A model generated the notes under the pieces. It was not told where the DNA came from, did no database searches, and saw only the letters and a program-made list of their open reading frames with translations. Source: Pollenia angustigena (taxonomy: Eukaryota > Arthropoda > Insecta > Diptera > Polleniidae). Taken from it: a DNA stretch of 64,000 nt. Below are positions 1-11,510 of the stretch, piece by piece. Made by a program: the position numbers and the translations under genes. Each line of letters opens with the position of its first letter. Positions within the stretch are counted from its first letter, which is position 1. Where the stretch lies: positions 254,847,127 to 254,911,126 of the forward strand of contig OV884056.1 of the NCBI GenBank assembly GCA_930367215.1, written 5' to 3'.

Positions 1-1538
1 CTGCCTTGATATTATTATCGTTGCCCTTTTAATGTTATGGTTGTTATTAGCATTTAGATGTTAAGAAGAAAGAAAGAAACTAGCTTTTCCCTTAGCAATA
101 AATTTTTGTGTATTTATCAAAAGTAAAAATTGGGAGTTTAGCACGTTATAGTAAATTTTTTTAACAGTAAAAATTTTGTAATCCAAAAATATTAACTAGT
201 TGCTCCTAGAGTTAGTAGCTGGTACAAAATGTTGTTGGTTTATTCTGAACATATTTTAAATATAATTACAAGGTAGATGTTTGTGGCAATCATAACATGA
301 TTATGATAGACATATGATTTAGAAATAATTTATTTGTTGTACTTGTCTACAAAGTGACCTTTGTACATTTCATTTTTCTTTAACCGTACTGAACCCGTTG
401 TCTTTGCCCTTATCAAACCATATTTTTCTCGAGGCGTAAACTTTTTTAAAAAATATATTTTTTTTTTAATCAAAATTCTATTATTATTTCAAAAAACTTT
501 CTTGCCAGCCCTTGGCAAAACTTAAAACTTCCCTATTGACATGACAACAATCTGTGTGTGTGTCTGTTTGTACGTGTTCGTATTATGAGCATGTTCTAAT
601 GACATTTAGTAGCAGTAGTTTTTGTCAGTACATAGATGTAGCAGTCATTGCTACTTAAACAGTTATCTATAAATTGTATTTTAGTTCCTCACTACAACTG
701 CACTTGTGTCTGTCTAGATGTTATTTTTAGTAACACAATGAGAGAGTCAGTAAATTTGTATGAGTGTGAACACATTTATTTCTTCGAGTGTCAGTTTGGT
801 TCTTGTCAATGTTTTTGTTTTGTGTCTAACCGTACTATTTGCCATAACTAATAAGGTCTTATGTAGTATGGTGACATAAATTTTGATGATTATTTGCTTT
901 TGATTTGAAACCCATATTGTTGACTTTACATAATTTACCACAGAAATTAACATTAAATTTCAGAACCAAAAATGAAAACTTTTGTGAATTATAGGAAAAT
1001 AAGGAAAATGTTATGAGTTGTAGTGGGTACAGTTTATCTGCCAAAATTTTAATTAAATTTAAAGTATATATAAGCTTTCATTAAATCAAACCCCCATTTT
1101 TATTCCAATTTAAGCATTTAGCCCTTCAGTTGTTTGCTAACCTCCCATTAGAACACACAACATCCACTTAACTCAGTATTTAGAATTTATTGTAAACCCT
1201 CTTCTTAAATATAAAAAAAAAATCCTTTTATGGTTTTTTATTATATTGTTAACAGTTTCAATAATCAAAATCCTCCACTAAATCATTTACCAGTAAATTG
1301 TTTACTTAACATTTGTTTTCTTGTATATCATTCTGTATAAAAGTTTTTTCCCCTTTTTTCCTAATATTTTTTATTTTTAAATAGCATTTCATCATTCCAA
1401 CATAAATCATTCTGTGTTAGAGGGGTAGAGTGCCTATGTCAATAAACAAAAACTAAATCTCTGTATAAAATAATGACAAAAGCTACAAAGACAAAAAGAA
1501 AATAAATAAAAAATATTGGAAAACACTACAAGAGAGAA
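1..1538. other. A+T-rich non-coding stretch
   Basis: No reading frame here resembles a known protein; the short frames are of the length expected by chance in A+T-rich DNA. The only structure I see is the fragment of a dispersed foldback-type repeat near 61-230 (listed separately) and homopolymer A/T runs. It could be intronic or intergenic. Confidence 0.6.
61..230. repeat. Fragment of dispersed foldback-type repeat (family A)
   Basis: The segment reads AGCAATAAATTT, then TTGTGTATTTATCAAAAGTA, then AAATTGGGAGTTTAGCACG. This is the same order of motifs as in the arms of the repeats at about 5645-6420, 10085-10735, 26165-26520 and 47330-47690. Only one arm is present here. No coding potential is visible. 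The family class is unknown; the inverted arrangement in the fuller copies suggests a foldback or MITE-type DNA element. Confidence 0.6.
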
Positions 1539-1564
1539 TATATATATATATATATATATATATA
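1539..1564. repeat. (TA)n microsatellite
   Basis: About 13 uninterrupted TA dinucleotides. Confidence 0.95.
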
Positions 1565-1765
1565 CAAACCTGCTTCGTAGTAAGGGAATGCCGTAGCACT
1601 TGAAATGTTTTTTTTTTATAAAAGTTGTTGAGAGTTCTTTCACTTACTTTACTGCATTTCTGTATGTATTATTGCGTAGCGCATAATTGTGCGCTTATTT
1701 TTTTAAATGTAACATTAGTGCTTCGCAAAATGATAAAATTTTTTATTGGGCACTTAATATAAGAT
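1565..1765. repeat. Dispersed repeat shared with the 46.2-47.1 kb region
   Basis: The first part (ACAAACCTGCTTCGTAGTAA, then GGGAATGCCGTAGCACT) matches the right end of the MITE at 46830-47057 and its flank. The second part (CACTTACTTTACTGCA, then GCAAAATGATAAAATTTTTT) matches 46241-46380 in reverse complement. This copy therefore joins two pieces that lie apart in the other locus, as expected of an internally deleted relative of a larger element. Confidence 0.55.
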
Positions 1766-2102
1766 CAGTGAAAAGTAGTTAACAAATCTCAATAAAAACT
1801 TAAATCGCAAATTCTAGCTCTATAAAACAAATAGAGTCAAATTGCACGACAGTTAAATTCATACAGTAAAACTGCACAGAAAAAATTAAAAATTGTCACT
1901 AATCACCAAATTCATAGAATCAAGCAAACAATTCGTTCATTTTGTACCTGTAACCAAATGATATAGATTACTAAAATTATATATTATAAATATACTATTC
2001 AATAAATGATATTTTCATTTATAATTAAAAAAATTATCAAACAATGCGTTATTTTATTTTACACCAAAAAATCAATTAAGATTTTTCGTTATTTATTTAA
2101 TA

Positions 2103-3476
2103 CTAGCTGACCCGACAGACGTTATCCTGTCCAAATTAGGAAAAATGTTTGCGTTCAATTTTTAAAATCCGTTAAAAAGATACGAACATTTGAAAGAAAA
2201 ATTAGTTAAATCGATGGAGCCGTTTTCTGATTTTAGGTATTTCGAAAAAAGTGGGCGTTAAAGTGGGCGGGGCAAAATTTTCTTTCCGTAAAACCTAAGT
2301 TGGACCATGGCGATGATTTTAAAGAAAAGTCGTCCAAATCGCTCAAGCCGTTCTCAAGTTATGCGCTTAATAGAAAACGTGAGCGTATAAGTAGGCGTGG
2401 TACATTTTTTTTTTTCGATGAAAGCGTAAAATGGATTAATACGAACATTTAAAAAAAAATTTGTCAAATCGATGGAGCCGTTTTTTGATTTTAGGTACAT
2501 CGAAAAAAGTGGGCGGTGCAAAATTTTCTTTCCGTAAAAACCTAAGTTGGACCATGGCGATGATTTTAAAGAAAATTCGTCCAAATCGCTCAAGCCGTTC
2601 TCAAGTTATGCGCTTAATAGAAAAAGTGAGCGTAAAAGTAGGCGTGGTACATTTTTTTTTTCGATGAAAACGTAAAATGGATTAATACGAACATTTAAAA
2701 AAAATTTGTCAAATCGATGGAGCCGTTTCTTGATTTTAGGTAAATCGAAAAAAGTGGGCGGTGCAAAATTTTCTTTCCGTAAAAGCTAAGTATGGCGATG
2801 ATTTAATGAAAAAATAGTCCAAATCGGTCAAGCCTTTCCCAAGTTATGCGCTAAATAGAAAAAGTGGGCGTAAAAGTAGGCTTGGTACATTTTTTTGCGA
2901 TGAAAACGTAAAATGGATTATACGAACATTTAAAAAAATTGATCAAATCGATTGAGCCGTTTTTTGATTTTAGGTAAATGGAAAAAAGTGGGCAGGGCAA
3001 AATTTTCTTTCCGTAAAAACCTAAGTTGGACCATGGCAATCATTTTAAAGAAAAAATCGTCCGAATCGGTTAAGCCGTTCTCAAGTTAAGCGCTTAATAG
3101 AAAAAGTGGGCGTTAAAGTAGGCGTGGTAAATTTTTCTTCCGATGGATTAATACGAACATTTGAAAGAAAAATTTGTCAAATCGATGGCGCCGTTTTCTG
3201 ATTTAAGGTTATTAGGTAAAAGAGGACGGGGCAAAATTTTATTTTCGTATAAATCTAAGTTGGACCATGACGATCATTTTAAGGAAAAAATCGTCCAAAT
3301 TATATAGATGTCATTGGTGGTGCAATATGAAAATTGGATTTTACAACGCCCTCCCCCCGCCCGCAGATCGAAAATCAAAAATCAGACCTCACAGTGTCAC
3401 CCGCCTGAATATTCTGAAGATTCCATACGTCTATACGTTACATACACACATCCTGTTTTATGTATATTAAGATAGA
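2103..3476 (-). mobile_element. Helitron-like non-autonomous element with internal tandem units
   Basis: Read on the minus strand, the element begins TCTATCTTAATATAC after an A and ends GTCGGGTCAGCTAG before a T. This fits the 5'-TC...CTAG-3' ends and A|T insertion site known for Helitrons. A short stem (GACAG...CTGTC) lies 7 bases before the terminal CTAG. The interior is about five head-to-tail copies of a 234-258-base unit; the phrase AAATCGATGGAGCCG, or a close variant, recurs near 2208, 2466, 2711, 2945 and 3179. No transposase or helicase frame is visible, so the element is non-autonomous. Both flanks lie in an A+T-rich repeat seen elsewhere in the window. The class is inferred from ends only; other insect repeats with similar tails could be meant. 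Confidence 0.6.
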
Positions 3477-3479
3477 TTT

Positions 3480-4065
3480 AAATTAATTATTGATTTAAAA
3501 CAACTAAAAGGTTAATTAAATCAAAATTATATTTTAAATTTTCTTTTAACAAAAAACAAAAAAATAATTGATTCAATTATCTCATTAATTATATTTAAAT
3601 ACTTGTTAAACAATTTTTTTAATTGATAAAAAACTACTGATAATTTTTTTCTGTGTGGGCCTTATATATTGACAGTTTAATTCCAAATCATGCTAAATCG
3701 AAAATGGGAGTTTGTCAGGAGAAGCTCTTAAAGTTTACGGGCGATACATTATTCAGTTGTATGCAAAGTACTTTTTTGTGCATAACTTCCAATTGGATAA
3801 GCCAGTCAACACCTATTATTGCAATAAGAAATTCATAATTATAAACCTGGGAATTTTTTATCAATTTAATACATTGTTTGAAAATAATTTTTATTTAATT
3901 AATGTGTTAACTGAATCCATTAAATTTTTCATTGAACAAAAACTAAAAATAAGTCTTTGATTTAATTAATGTTTTAATAAAAATAACATGCAATTAAAAT
4001 ATTAATGGAATAAATCAAAAACTTAATTGATTTTTCGTTTAAAATAAAATAATTTAAAATTGTAA
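3480..4065. repeat. A+T-rich dispersed repeat (TTAATTGATT family)
   Basis: The stretch is dominated by TTAATTAA, ATTGATTC and TTAATTGATTTTTCGTTT motifs. The same motif order occurs at 8634-8850 and in part at 1990-2100, where the Helitron-like element is inserted. Left and right parts are partly inverted relative to each other. Two overlapping short frames in it have no recognisable protein content and the composition of translated A+T-rich DNA. Confidence 0.5.
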
Positions 4066-5640
4066 AATTGGGTATTATATAATTAAAATCAATTTGAATG
4101 TTTTTCTGTATCAATGAATAAAAGGGTCAAAAACAATCGAATGTCAATATCTCAAAAACTCAAGATTATCTGACAAAACGGTGAACGCCAAACGATTGTT
4201 TGGCCCAAGATCAACTATCACAACTTTACTTTTTCTTACTTTTTAAGCACATGAATTAACTTAGGCCTACTCAAGGACCCTGAATATTTATAAATACCTT
4301 ATGTGGCCTTAAATGAATATTTCTTTGTGTTACACTTGGAGTGACAAACCTTATATACCCTGCTTTACCACTAGTGGTAAAATAATCTTAACAACGTACA
4401 AGGAAACAAAAAATTTTAAATATTTATTTTATGAACACATCAAATAAATCATTTTACTAAAATAAAGAAAAGAAGGATTCTTTTTTATAAAAGAAAATAT
4501 AGGAAATCTTTTCCTTTCAACAAACACTATAGAACTTTAGTAAGGACACAGACACTACGTGTAACCATGCTGAGTCATGCCGATTATTTCTTTATATTAA
4601 CTACACGTACGGTGACCATCCGTTTTGTTTTACTGTATTTAAGAGCTTTGATTCGTGTGAATTTTTTGTAGTGAAAAACTTTTAATTGTTCTGTAGACTT
4701 GTACAATATTTTGTCAAATAACTAAGAAGATACATTCACAAATTACCTGACTTTTCTCTTTACTGTAAACTTTACAATTTTTCCTTTTTTTGAAAAAATT
4801 TTAAGGAAAATAATTTTAAAAAATAACTTTATGGCTAATTTATTTCAGCGAATACCTCTGCTTGAAAATACTCTTTTCAACACTAACGAATGAAGACAAG
4901 TTACCAAAATACTGAGATTTTTAGTAGTTTAAAAGAAATTTTTAAACAGAATTGCGTAAATCCCATTCAAATTAAAAATTTGTTGAAACTTTAACTTCAT
5001 ATTTTTTGGGTTGAAATCCGAAATTTTTAAACACAAGAAATTAGATTTCAATTTTTAAAAGTTGTTAGAAATAACATTGTTAACAAAACGGCGTAATTAA
5101 AAAAAATAAATGCAAAGCCTCATCAGAGCCAATGTGACTCAATATAATCTATTTTCATAACATAAATTTTTTGCGTTCTGCTAATTTTGAAAATATGGTC
5201 TGTGCAATTATACGGGATATTGGCAGACACTTATATAAGTAGTATAAAGAAAATATTGAAGCGATAAGGAAAATATTTCATACGATTTTACTGATTTTGG
5301 GTTTTCTATTTATATAAGTATTTTATCTACAAAGAAAACAACAAGCTGTAGGCAAATTTTACATTATGTTAAATTTTGAAAATCCAGTTTCAGACTTAGT
5401 AAATTTTGTTTCTTTAGGTAATATTTTTTAATGTAAATATTAGCAGTTAGAATTTCTATCACTTCATTGGCCTTTGAGTACTTTGGGAAAAAGTTAATTT
5501 ATTTAAATTATAGCCGAACAGTTTAAGGCCTCAATTGTTAAAATATTACCCATCTGTTTCCCTGTCAAGCATTTTTTAAATCGCCTTGTCAGGTCAGTTT
5601 TGGTTTTATAATGTCGTTGTCTCGTTGTCATCCTCACATT
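4066..5640. other. Non-coding stretch, no feature recognised
   Basis: I see only A+T-rich sequence with long T and A runs. Near 4350 a CTTATATACCCTGC motif resembles ends of dispersed fly repeats, but it is not delimited. Confidence 0.5.
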
Positions 5641-5644
5641 AATA

Positions 5645-6420
5645 TCTAAAAAAATCTATAAGTTTTTGTTTGTTGTGCTTAATTCCCAATATGTATTCTT
5701 TATAAAAACACTGAAATTGATTGTTATGCTAGTTGCTATGCGCTGGCTGCTTAGGCCAGATCATCAGGAAACATTCTCCCAAAAAATTTTAGAAATCCAA
5801 ATTTATTAGCAAATAAAAATGCAGAGTGAGTGAGAATTGCAAACACACAAGAAGTCTTATTTACAACAATGTCAAAGCTTAAACAAAATACCAACAATAA
5901 AGAGTGAGTTTATCTTTTCTTACATTCCCCACAACAATTGGTTGGAATTCTGTCAAAATTAATTGTTGTTGTAACAGGCTAAGAAAAATATTAAACAAAT
6001 AAAACTCTAAAGCGAATAAGAATTATTAAAACTCTAAGTCTTACTTGTAACAATATCACAGCTTAAACGAAACACCAACAATAAACAGTGAGTTTATATT
6101 TTTATATTCAACTGGTTGGTTCGAATTGTAGTTGTAAGTGGGTTAAAAGAAAAAACAAAATTAAAAAACAAACCGCTTCATTTTATTGTATTCGTAAGAA
6201 AACAACGAAAAAAAACAATTCAGAAGCTGGCTTTCCCTCAACAATAAATTTCAGTGTATTTATCAAATATGAAAAATTGGGAATTTAGCACGTCATACGG
6301 AAATCGTATTAATAATAAACTTTGTATTCCCGAAAATAACTTTGGTAACTTTCTTTTTTGTTTTCGCAAGAAAATTAGAACAGAGCAAGTTGCTAGTTCA
6401 GTTGTTTAAGCCGTGCACTG
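5645..6420. repeat. Dispersed foldback-type repeat (family A)
   Basis: The left arm carries GTTGTGCTTAATTCCCAAT, then a TTATAAAAACACTGAAATTG step and GCTTAGGCCAGATCATCAGG. The right arm carries the inverted counterparts CAACAATAAATTTCAGTGTA and AAATTGGGAATTTAGCACG. Between them is a region containing ACAATGTCAAAGCTTAAACA and CATTCCCCACAACAATTG. The same arms and middle occur at 10085-10735. No transposase frame is visible, so this looks like a non-autonomous DNA element with long imperfect terminal inverted repeats. Confidence 0.6.
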
Positions 6421-8633
6421 GCTAATTTACAATCTAAGTAATTTTTGGGAATACAAACCAACAAAATTTTTATTATTCTTTATGAAGGCAAGCTTTTGGT
6501 GCCATGTACGCCCCTGTATGCAAGATTATGGAACGATTCCCAACTTTGGATTATATTTGCCATATTTAAACAAGCTCTACATGGGCATGCAGCTAATCAT
6601 CATTATAAACTCGGAAATCTGTTTTATACTCTACACCATGAAGGCCTAATATGAACAATAATTTTGTAGGATATAACGAAAAAAATATCTTTATTGTCCA
6701 TTAATTACAATTTATTTCATACAAAAATATTAAAGCCTAGGCCTAGAACCATTTTGTTTTAAACATAACTCCATTGTGCAAATTGAAACAGAAAAAGTTT
6801 AATCTTTTTAAGTTACAAAATCATTAAAATCGTCTTAGCTAACCAAATAAAATTAACCATTTTGCCATAGTGGTTTTACTTTATATCATACTACTCTACT
6901 CATCGTTTCTCATTATTTGTAATTCATGATTTTGGTTAAGTTTCCTTGTCATCACCACAAGTTTTTCTTTCCCCTGCCTTTCTTATCGTTTGTCTATGTT
7001 TATAAGCCGCATTATCATTTGTTGCTGCTTCTGCTTTTTCTTCTGTCTTGGTCCTTGCTGTCTCCTTACTATTGTTCTATCGTTGTTATTTTGTTTATTT
7101 GTAAAAATCCTCTTTCCTTTGTTACTCTGTATGAAGGTATATGTCTATGACTATGTGCTCGTATTGGTATTGGTTTAATATCCCTTTAACGTTTGTTTGC
7201 CTTTTAAATTGCCATCCAGTTACTTATTTGTTTATTGTTATTGTGTTTCGCTTTCCATTTTACTCCTCCGACATTCTGTTGCTTCCACTGCTATACTTGT
7301 GTTACTGTGTTTATTTGTTTGCTCGTTCGTTTGTTCTTTGTTTACAATTGAATTTATTTAACTTTCTGTTGCGTTTTATTGTTTTACTTGACAACTTTTC
7401 AATAAAGTATATTTATTTTCTGATTTTCATTTAATCAATACAACAACGACAACAACAAAAAAAAAACTTATAAATAAAAGAACCAGAACAACAAGTCAAA
7501 AAATTATTTAACTTTTTTTTCTTTACGTTGATAAATTATATTCATTTCTTTTAATTTATTTGTCTGGTTTTACAATTTTGAGAAAAAAAAGTTTAAATTC
7601 TTTTTAAGTTTATAAAAAAGTTAATTTTGTAATTTATTTCAAGTATTTTTTTTTTTTTTTGATTTGTTGAACAATTTTAAACTTTTTATTGCAGATTTTT
7701 TAAGTCTATAAAATTATAAGGGAACATTTTTTTTTTTACTTTTACCAGTTGATCTGTTTAAAATTTGTATTGGAATGCCAAAAGTTTTGACAATGACCTC
7801 TAAAGAATTTTATACTTGTGACAATAAAACAAAACCAAAATTACATTCTTTACTTGTAAACTGTTTAGCTCTTTTTAAAATAAATAATAGTATTTGAAAG
7901 CAATAGTGTTTCAAAAAGGATATTTTAATTGAATTTCAGAGGATGTTGTTGTGTAGGTGATTTTTTTAAAGCTTTTTCTAAATTATTGAATAACACTTTA
8001 TAATAAGTTTGCTTCTTTACTGTAGTTTGCACGAAAAGCGTTCCTGTACTTTAACGTTTTGTAAATGTGAGCGGTTTCGAGGGAATAAAATTTTTCTTCC
8101 TTGTACACGAAACAGCCTAGACATTTTTTGAGACAAGTTGTATAAATTATTAAAAGGCTGTTAAAGCATATAAAACATAAGAAAGCAAAATAAAAATGAT
8201 GGTCATGAAAATAATTTTGAAATATGTGGTATATTTATAAAAGCAGAAGGTTTTGTAAAAAAAAAAAAAATTATATATCAAAAAGCCTTGACTTTCTACT
8301 TTTTGTTAACAAATTGGTTTTTGTTTTCCCGTACTTTTGTTTATTTATGAGAGAAATTAATACTTATTCTCACTTTCAAAATTTTGCTCTTTAACTGCAA
8401 CCACTACTACAACTACGTATTCTTTAAGATTATTGTAAACACTTCAGGTTTGCTGATATATCGGTATCGTCGATACTTTACTGTCGATTCGACAACACTT
8501 GTTTAATTTGTTTTAGAGTTTTTTTTGAATAAAAGCAATAACACATTAAAAAGCAGAACATAAAAAACAAATAAGAATATCAGAATTGCTTCCCGTTTTG
8601 CTTTGCCACATAGTATACAAAAAAAAAATGATC
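6421..8633. other. T-rich non-coding stretch
   Basis: From about 6925 to 7440 the plus strand is pyrimidine-rich, with TTGTT and CTTTT runs. This keeps frames open without protein-like content: the translations are Leu/Phe/Cys/Val strings. The rest is A+T-rich with homopolymer runs. I see no gene, RNA or delimited repeat. Confidence 0.55.
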
Positions 8634-8850
8634 TGTAGTTTGTTATCAATTAAAAAATTGTTTAAAAATTATTTCAATTTAATTAATGTGGTAATTGAAT
8701 CAATTTCATTGTTGCTTGAAAGGAAATTAAAAATATAATATTGATTTAATTAACATTTTAATTGATTTGAAATAAAATTTCAACTAAAATATTAATTAAA
8801 TAACAAAAAATCTTAATTAAGTTTTTCGTTTAATCTATACCCAATAACAA
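8634..8850. repeat. A+T-rich dispersed repeat (TTAATTGATT family)
   Basis: This is a second copy of the motif series at 3860-4060: TTTCAATTTAATTAATGTG, AAATATAATATTGATTTAAT and CTTAATTAAGTTTTTCGTTT. It abuts the inverted-repeat element that follows. No coding capacity. Confidence 0.5.
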
Positions 8851-8861
8851 ATTAAGCTTCC

Positions 8862-9090
8862 AACAAAGCAGTTTTGTAAGGGAGAAACATAAACGTTTCG
8901 CTTACCATTGCGCTTACGGAAGGCATGAATTTTATATGACGAGTTCCCACTTTGAAGCAATACATTTTTGACACATAAAGCGCATTATTCAGCGCATATA
9001 AAAATTGTTGGATATAACGATCAGCCTTACACACTGAATGTTTTGATACAGTTATTTTTTTAGTATTCTCCCTTACAAACCTGCTTCGTA
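8862..9090. mobile_element. Short TIR element (family B, ends ...CCTGCTTCGTAG)
   Basis: The ends are inverted copies: AAAGCAGTTTTGTAAGGGAG on the left and CTCCCTTACAAACCTGCTTC on the right. The interior (GCTTACCATTGCGCTTACGG, GCGCATTATTCAGCGCATAT) matches the element at 46830-47057 through almost its whole length. A minus-strand frame crosses it but is explained by the repeat. It is about 230 bases with no transposase, so a MITE-type element; the superfamily was not determined. Confidence 0.65.
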
Positions 9091-9099
9091 GTAAGGGCT

Positions 9100-9300
9100 T
9101 AAAGATAAATGTTTGACTATAGACTCCCAGCCGTCCCAGTGGCGGAAAGGGTCAAACTGCAAAGAATTCTGATAATGAGAACGTGGTTTTTCTCGAAACA
9201 AGTAGTACATTCGACCTGAGTTCGAACCCCGTTTCTGACAAGAAAAATGTATAATACATTTTAATTCATATTATGTATGTTGTAAAATTCCTTCTTTCAT
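9100..9300 (+). repeat. SINE-like repeat with tRNA-related head
   Basis: The segment contains GAGTTCGAACCCC (about 9216-9228), a good match to the pol III B box. About 40 bases upstream lies TGAGAACGTGGTTTTTC, which is A-box-like. The surrounding sequence (CCCAGCCGTCCCAGTGGCGG before, TCTGACAAGAAAAATGTA after) recurs at 36770-36990 with CCAGCCGTCG...TGGCGG and GCTGTCAGTAATGAAAAA. Two copies sharing a tRNA-like core point to a SINE family. I cannot fold a full cloverleaf, so it is not called a tRNA gene. Confidence 0.45.
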
Positions 9301-10084
9301 TTAAATAATTTAATGAAAATAAAATTTAACAAGTGATTTTTTATTTTAACACATGAAAAACAATTTCATTTAAACAAGTAAGAAAGTATAATTGGTCAAG
9401 GTTAGAGCACAGTATATAAAGATTAATTTTCGAGATTGTGCACTATTTAAGACCCATTGCCAATTATACACCCGGTGAAAAAAAATTGTGTTATGAGGTC
9501 GAGATTCAGATGAGAGTCCTTTGTGCCGAGTACTATTTAAATATTTACCTCTATATGAGATTTTTTTAAAGCGATATTGGATAGGCGGTCTAAAGAAATC
9601 TATCATTTATTTTGGACCTACCAGTGCAAAATTTTTCCATGATATAATAGGTATTATATAAGTTATACCAATACCATTATTTATTAGGAAGATATGAAAC
9701 TTCAAGCTGTATTTATTTGGAAGCTATGGTTTAAAAAAAAAAAAAATTGGTAAGACAGTTTATATTGAAACCAGATATTTTTGGACAAAATTTAATCCAA
9801 ACATTAACATAATAAAATTGTTTATGTGCTTATAGACTATTCCAGAAATAAATTTGTTAGGGGGCCATGTAAAATTATAGACCCATTTTCAACATTTTCA
9901 ATTATCTTGAAAATTGTAGAGGCGACTTTGCGCAAAAGCTTACATGAAAAAACAACTAGCCGGCCATCCGTGTAATAATGACTTATTATACCCCAGAAAA
10001 TGTTATTTACTATAGACACTTAACATGTGCATGTCATTGGAAATCACTAGAACATTTTTGTGAATCAAAGCTAAATCTTTGGCA
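9301..10084. other. Non-coding stretch with one dispersed-repeat start
   Basis: At 9374 the motif AACAAGTAAGAAAGTATA resembles the start of the repeats at 18451 and 48545 (AACAAGTAAGA...). What follows is not clearly delimited. No coding sequence recognised. Confidence 0.4.
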
Positions 10085-10735
10085 CTTTTTAAAACAAGAT
10101 GTCGAATTGAAAATTGCATATATTTTTAACTTTTTATTATTTAACAAGATTTTGTTTGTCGTGCTAAATTCCCAATTTTTATTCTTGATAAAAATACTGA
10201 AATTTATTGTTGAAGGGATAAGCTTTTCCTATGCGCATTTCACTGGTTGCTTAGGCCAGATCGTCGGGAAACTTCATCGATAAACATTTTAGAAAAACTA
10301 AAGATATTAAACAAATAAAACTTTTAAGCGGATAAGAATTATAAGCACCAGCTTAACATGTGACAATATCAAAGCTTAAACAAAAACAACAACAATAAAC
10401 AGTGAGCTTATCTTTTCTTACATTCCCCACTACAATTGTAGTTGTAAATAGGTTAAAAAAAAAACAAAAACAACTTGTTTTCGCAAGAAAATCAAAAAAG
10501 AAAGCAAGTTGCCAGTTTAGTTTTTTAAGCCGTGCATTTGCCAGTTTGTTATCAAAGTAACTTTTTGTAATACAAGATCCAGCCATAGCAACCTGTGAAA
10601 TGCGCATAGAAATAGCTTATCCCATCAACAAAAAATTTCAGTGTTTTTATGAAGAATAAAAATTGGGAATTAAGCACGACAAACAAAATCTTGTTAATAA
10701 AAATTTTATATTCCCAAAAATTATTTTGAGTTAAT
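10085..10735. repeat. Dispersed foldback-type repeat (family A), best copy
   Basis: The left arm (AACAAGATTTTGTTTGTCGT, GCTAAATTCCCAATTTTTAT, CCTATGCGCATTTCACTGGT) is the near reverse complement of the right arm (TGAAATGCGCATAGAAATAG, AAAATTGGGAATTAAGCACG, ACAAACAAAATCTTGTTAAT). The arms are roughly 150 bases. The spacer holds AATATCAAAGCTTAAACA, CATTCCCCACTACAATTG and a TTTTCGCAAGAAAA mini-palindrome. Short frames on both strands in this segment have no protein similarity. A non-autonomous foldback or MITE-like element is the simplest reading; target duplications were not resolved. Confidence 0.65.
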
Positions 10736-10903
10736 TATTTTATACAAAAAAAAAAATAGTAAGAATTCATAAAAAAAAAGATTTCGTAATAACGACATGG
10801 CATAAAAGTCACCAAAAGTCGAAAAAGCAGGTAACTTGGAGACACTCGCATTTAGGTTTACTTAAACGTGGCTCTAGAACCAATATGTCAATGTGTTGCA
10901 CAC

Positions 10904-11502
10904 CAGAGATCAGCAATGAGTAGTGAAAAAGTGAGTAGAGCTAAATCATGACTCATAAATTATTGTACTTATACGCACTCATCTCTATTCCAATGTTATT
11001 CAAACTCATATTCACTCACAAGTTTTATTTTATTCATCGTACTCATACTTAGCAACATTTGTAGTGTTTGATTTAGAATCTACTCAACTCAATGTGTATA
11101 GGCGAAGCAAAATCCGAGGCTGCCAGATTTGTCCCCGGAATAGCAAAGTGACGAATTGGCAATTACAGTTTACTAAAGTTGCATGTATGAAGTGGACGAT
11201 TTTTCGGCATATTTATCTGGCAGCGCTGATTATTAAGTTGTGTGTTTTATCTGTTGTGTTAAAACGGTAAATGGATGGAAAGTTGAATCATTGTGAGTGT
11301 TTTAAGTATTTTCTTGAAATTATACACCAAGCTGAGGTCATTTATGAGTATGCGTATAATGTCGACGACGCACTCATATATAAAATATCTTGTGAGTATG
11401 AGTCAATCAGAGCAGTTTAGTTCAAATGATTTCAACGCACTTATACTTACTATTGCATGAGTCAGGATGAGTAGCGAAAAAACGATTCATTGCTGATCTT
11501 TG
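10904..11502. mobile_element. hAT-type MITE with exact 8-base target duplication
   Basis: The element starts CAGAGATCAGCAATGA and ends TCATTGCTGATCTTTG, an inverted pair. It is flanked on both sides by the same 8-mer TTGCACAC (10896-10903 and 11503-11510). CA...TG ends and 8-base duplications are characteristic of hAT elements. The 599-base interior holds many ACTCAT/ATGAGT motifs (for example GAGTAGTGAAAAAGTGAGTA) and no transposase, so it is non-autonomous. A 68-residue frame inside has no recognisable domain. Confidence 0.85.
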
Positions 11503-11510
11503 TTGCACAC

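Noticed and set aside
2354..3039. Similar minus-strand frames containing PWSNLGFYGKKIL.
   Set aside because: They are translations of the internal tandem units of the Helitron-like element; each breaks at different places.
6926..7434. Three overlapping plus-strand frames up to 97 codons.
   Set aside because: T-rich simple sequence; Leu/Phe/Cys strings without a start context or domain. A membrane protein was considered, but no homology-like pattern is present.
9170..9235. Possible tRNA gene with GAGTTCGAACCCC.
   Set aside because: No acceptor or anticodon stem pairs; a related copy at 36.8-37.0 kb makes a SINE more likely.
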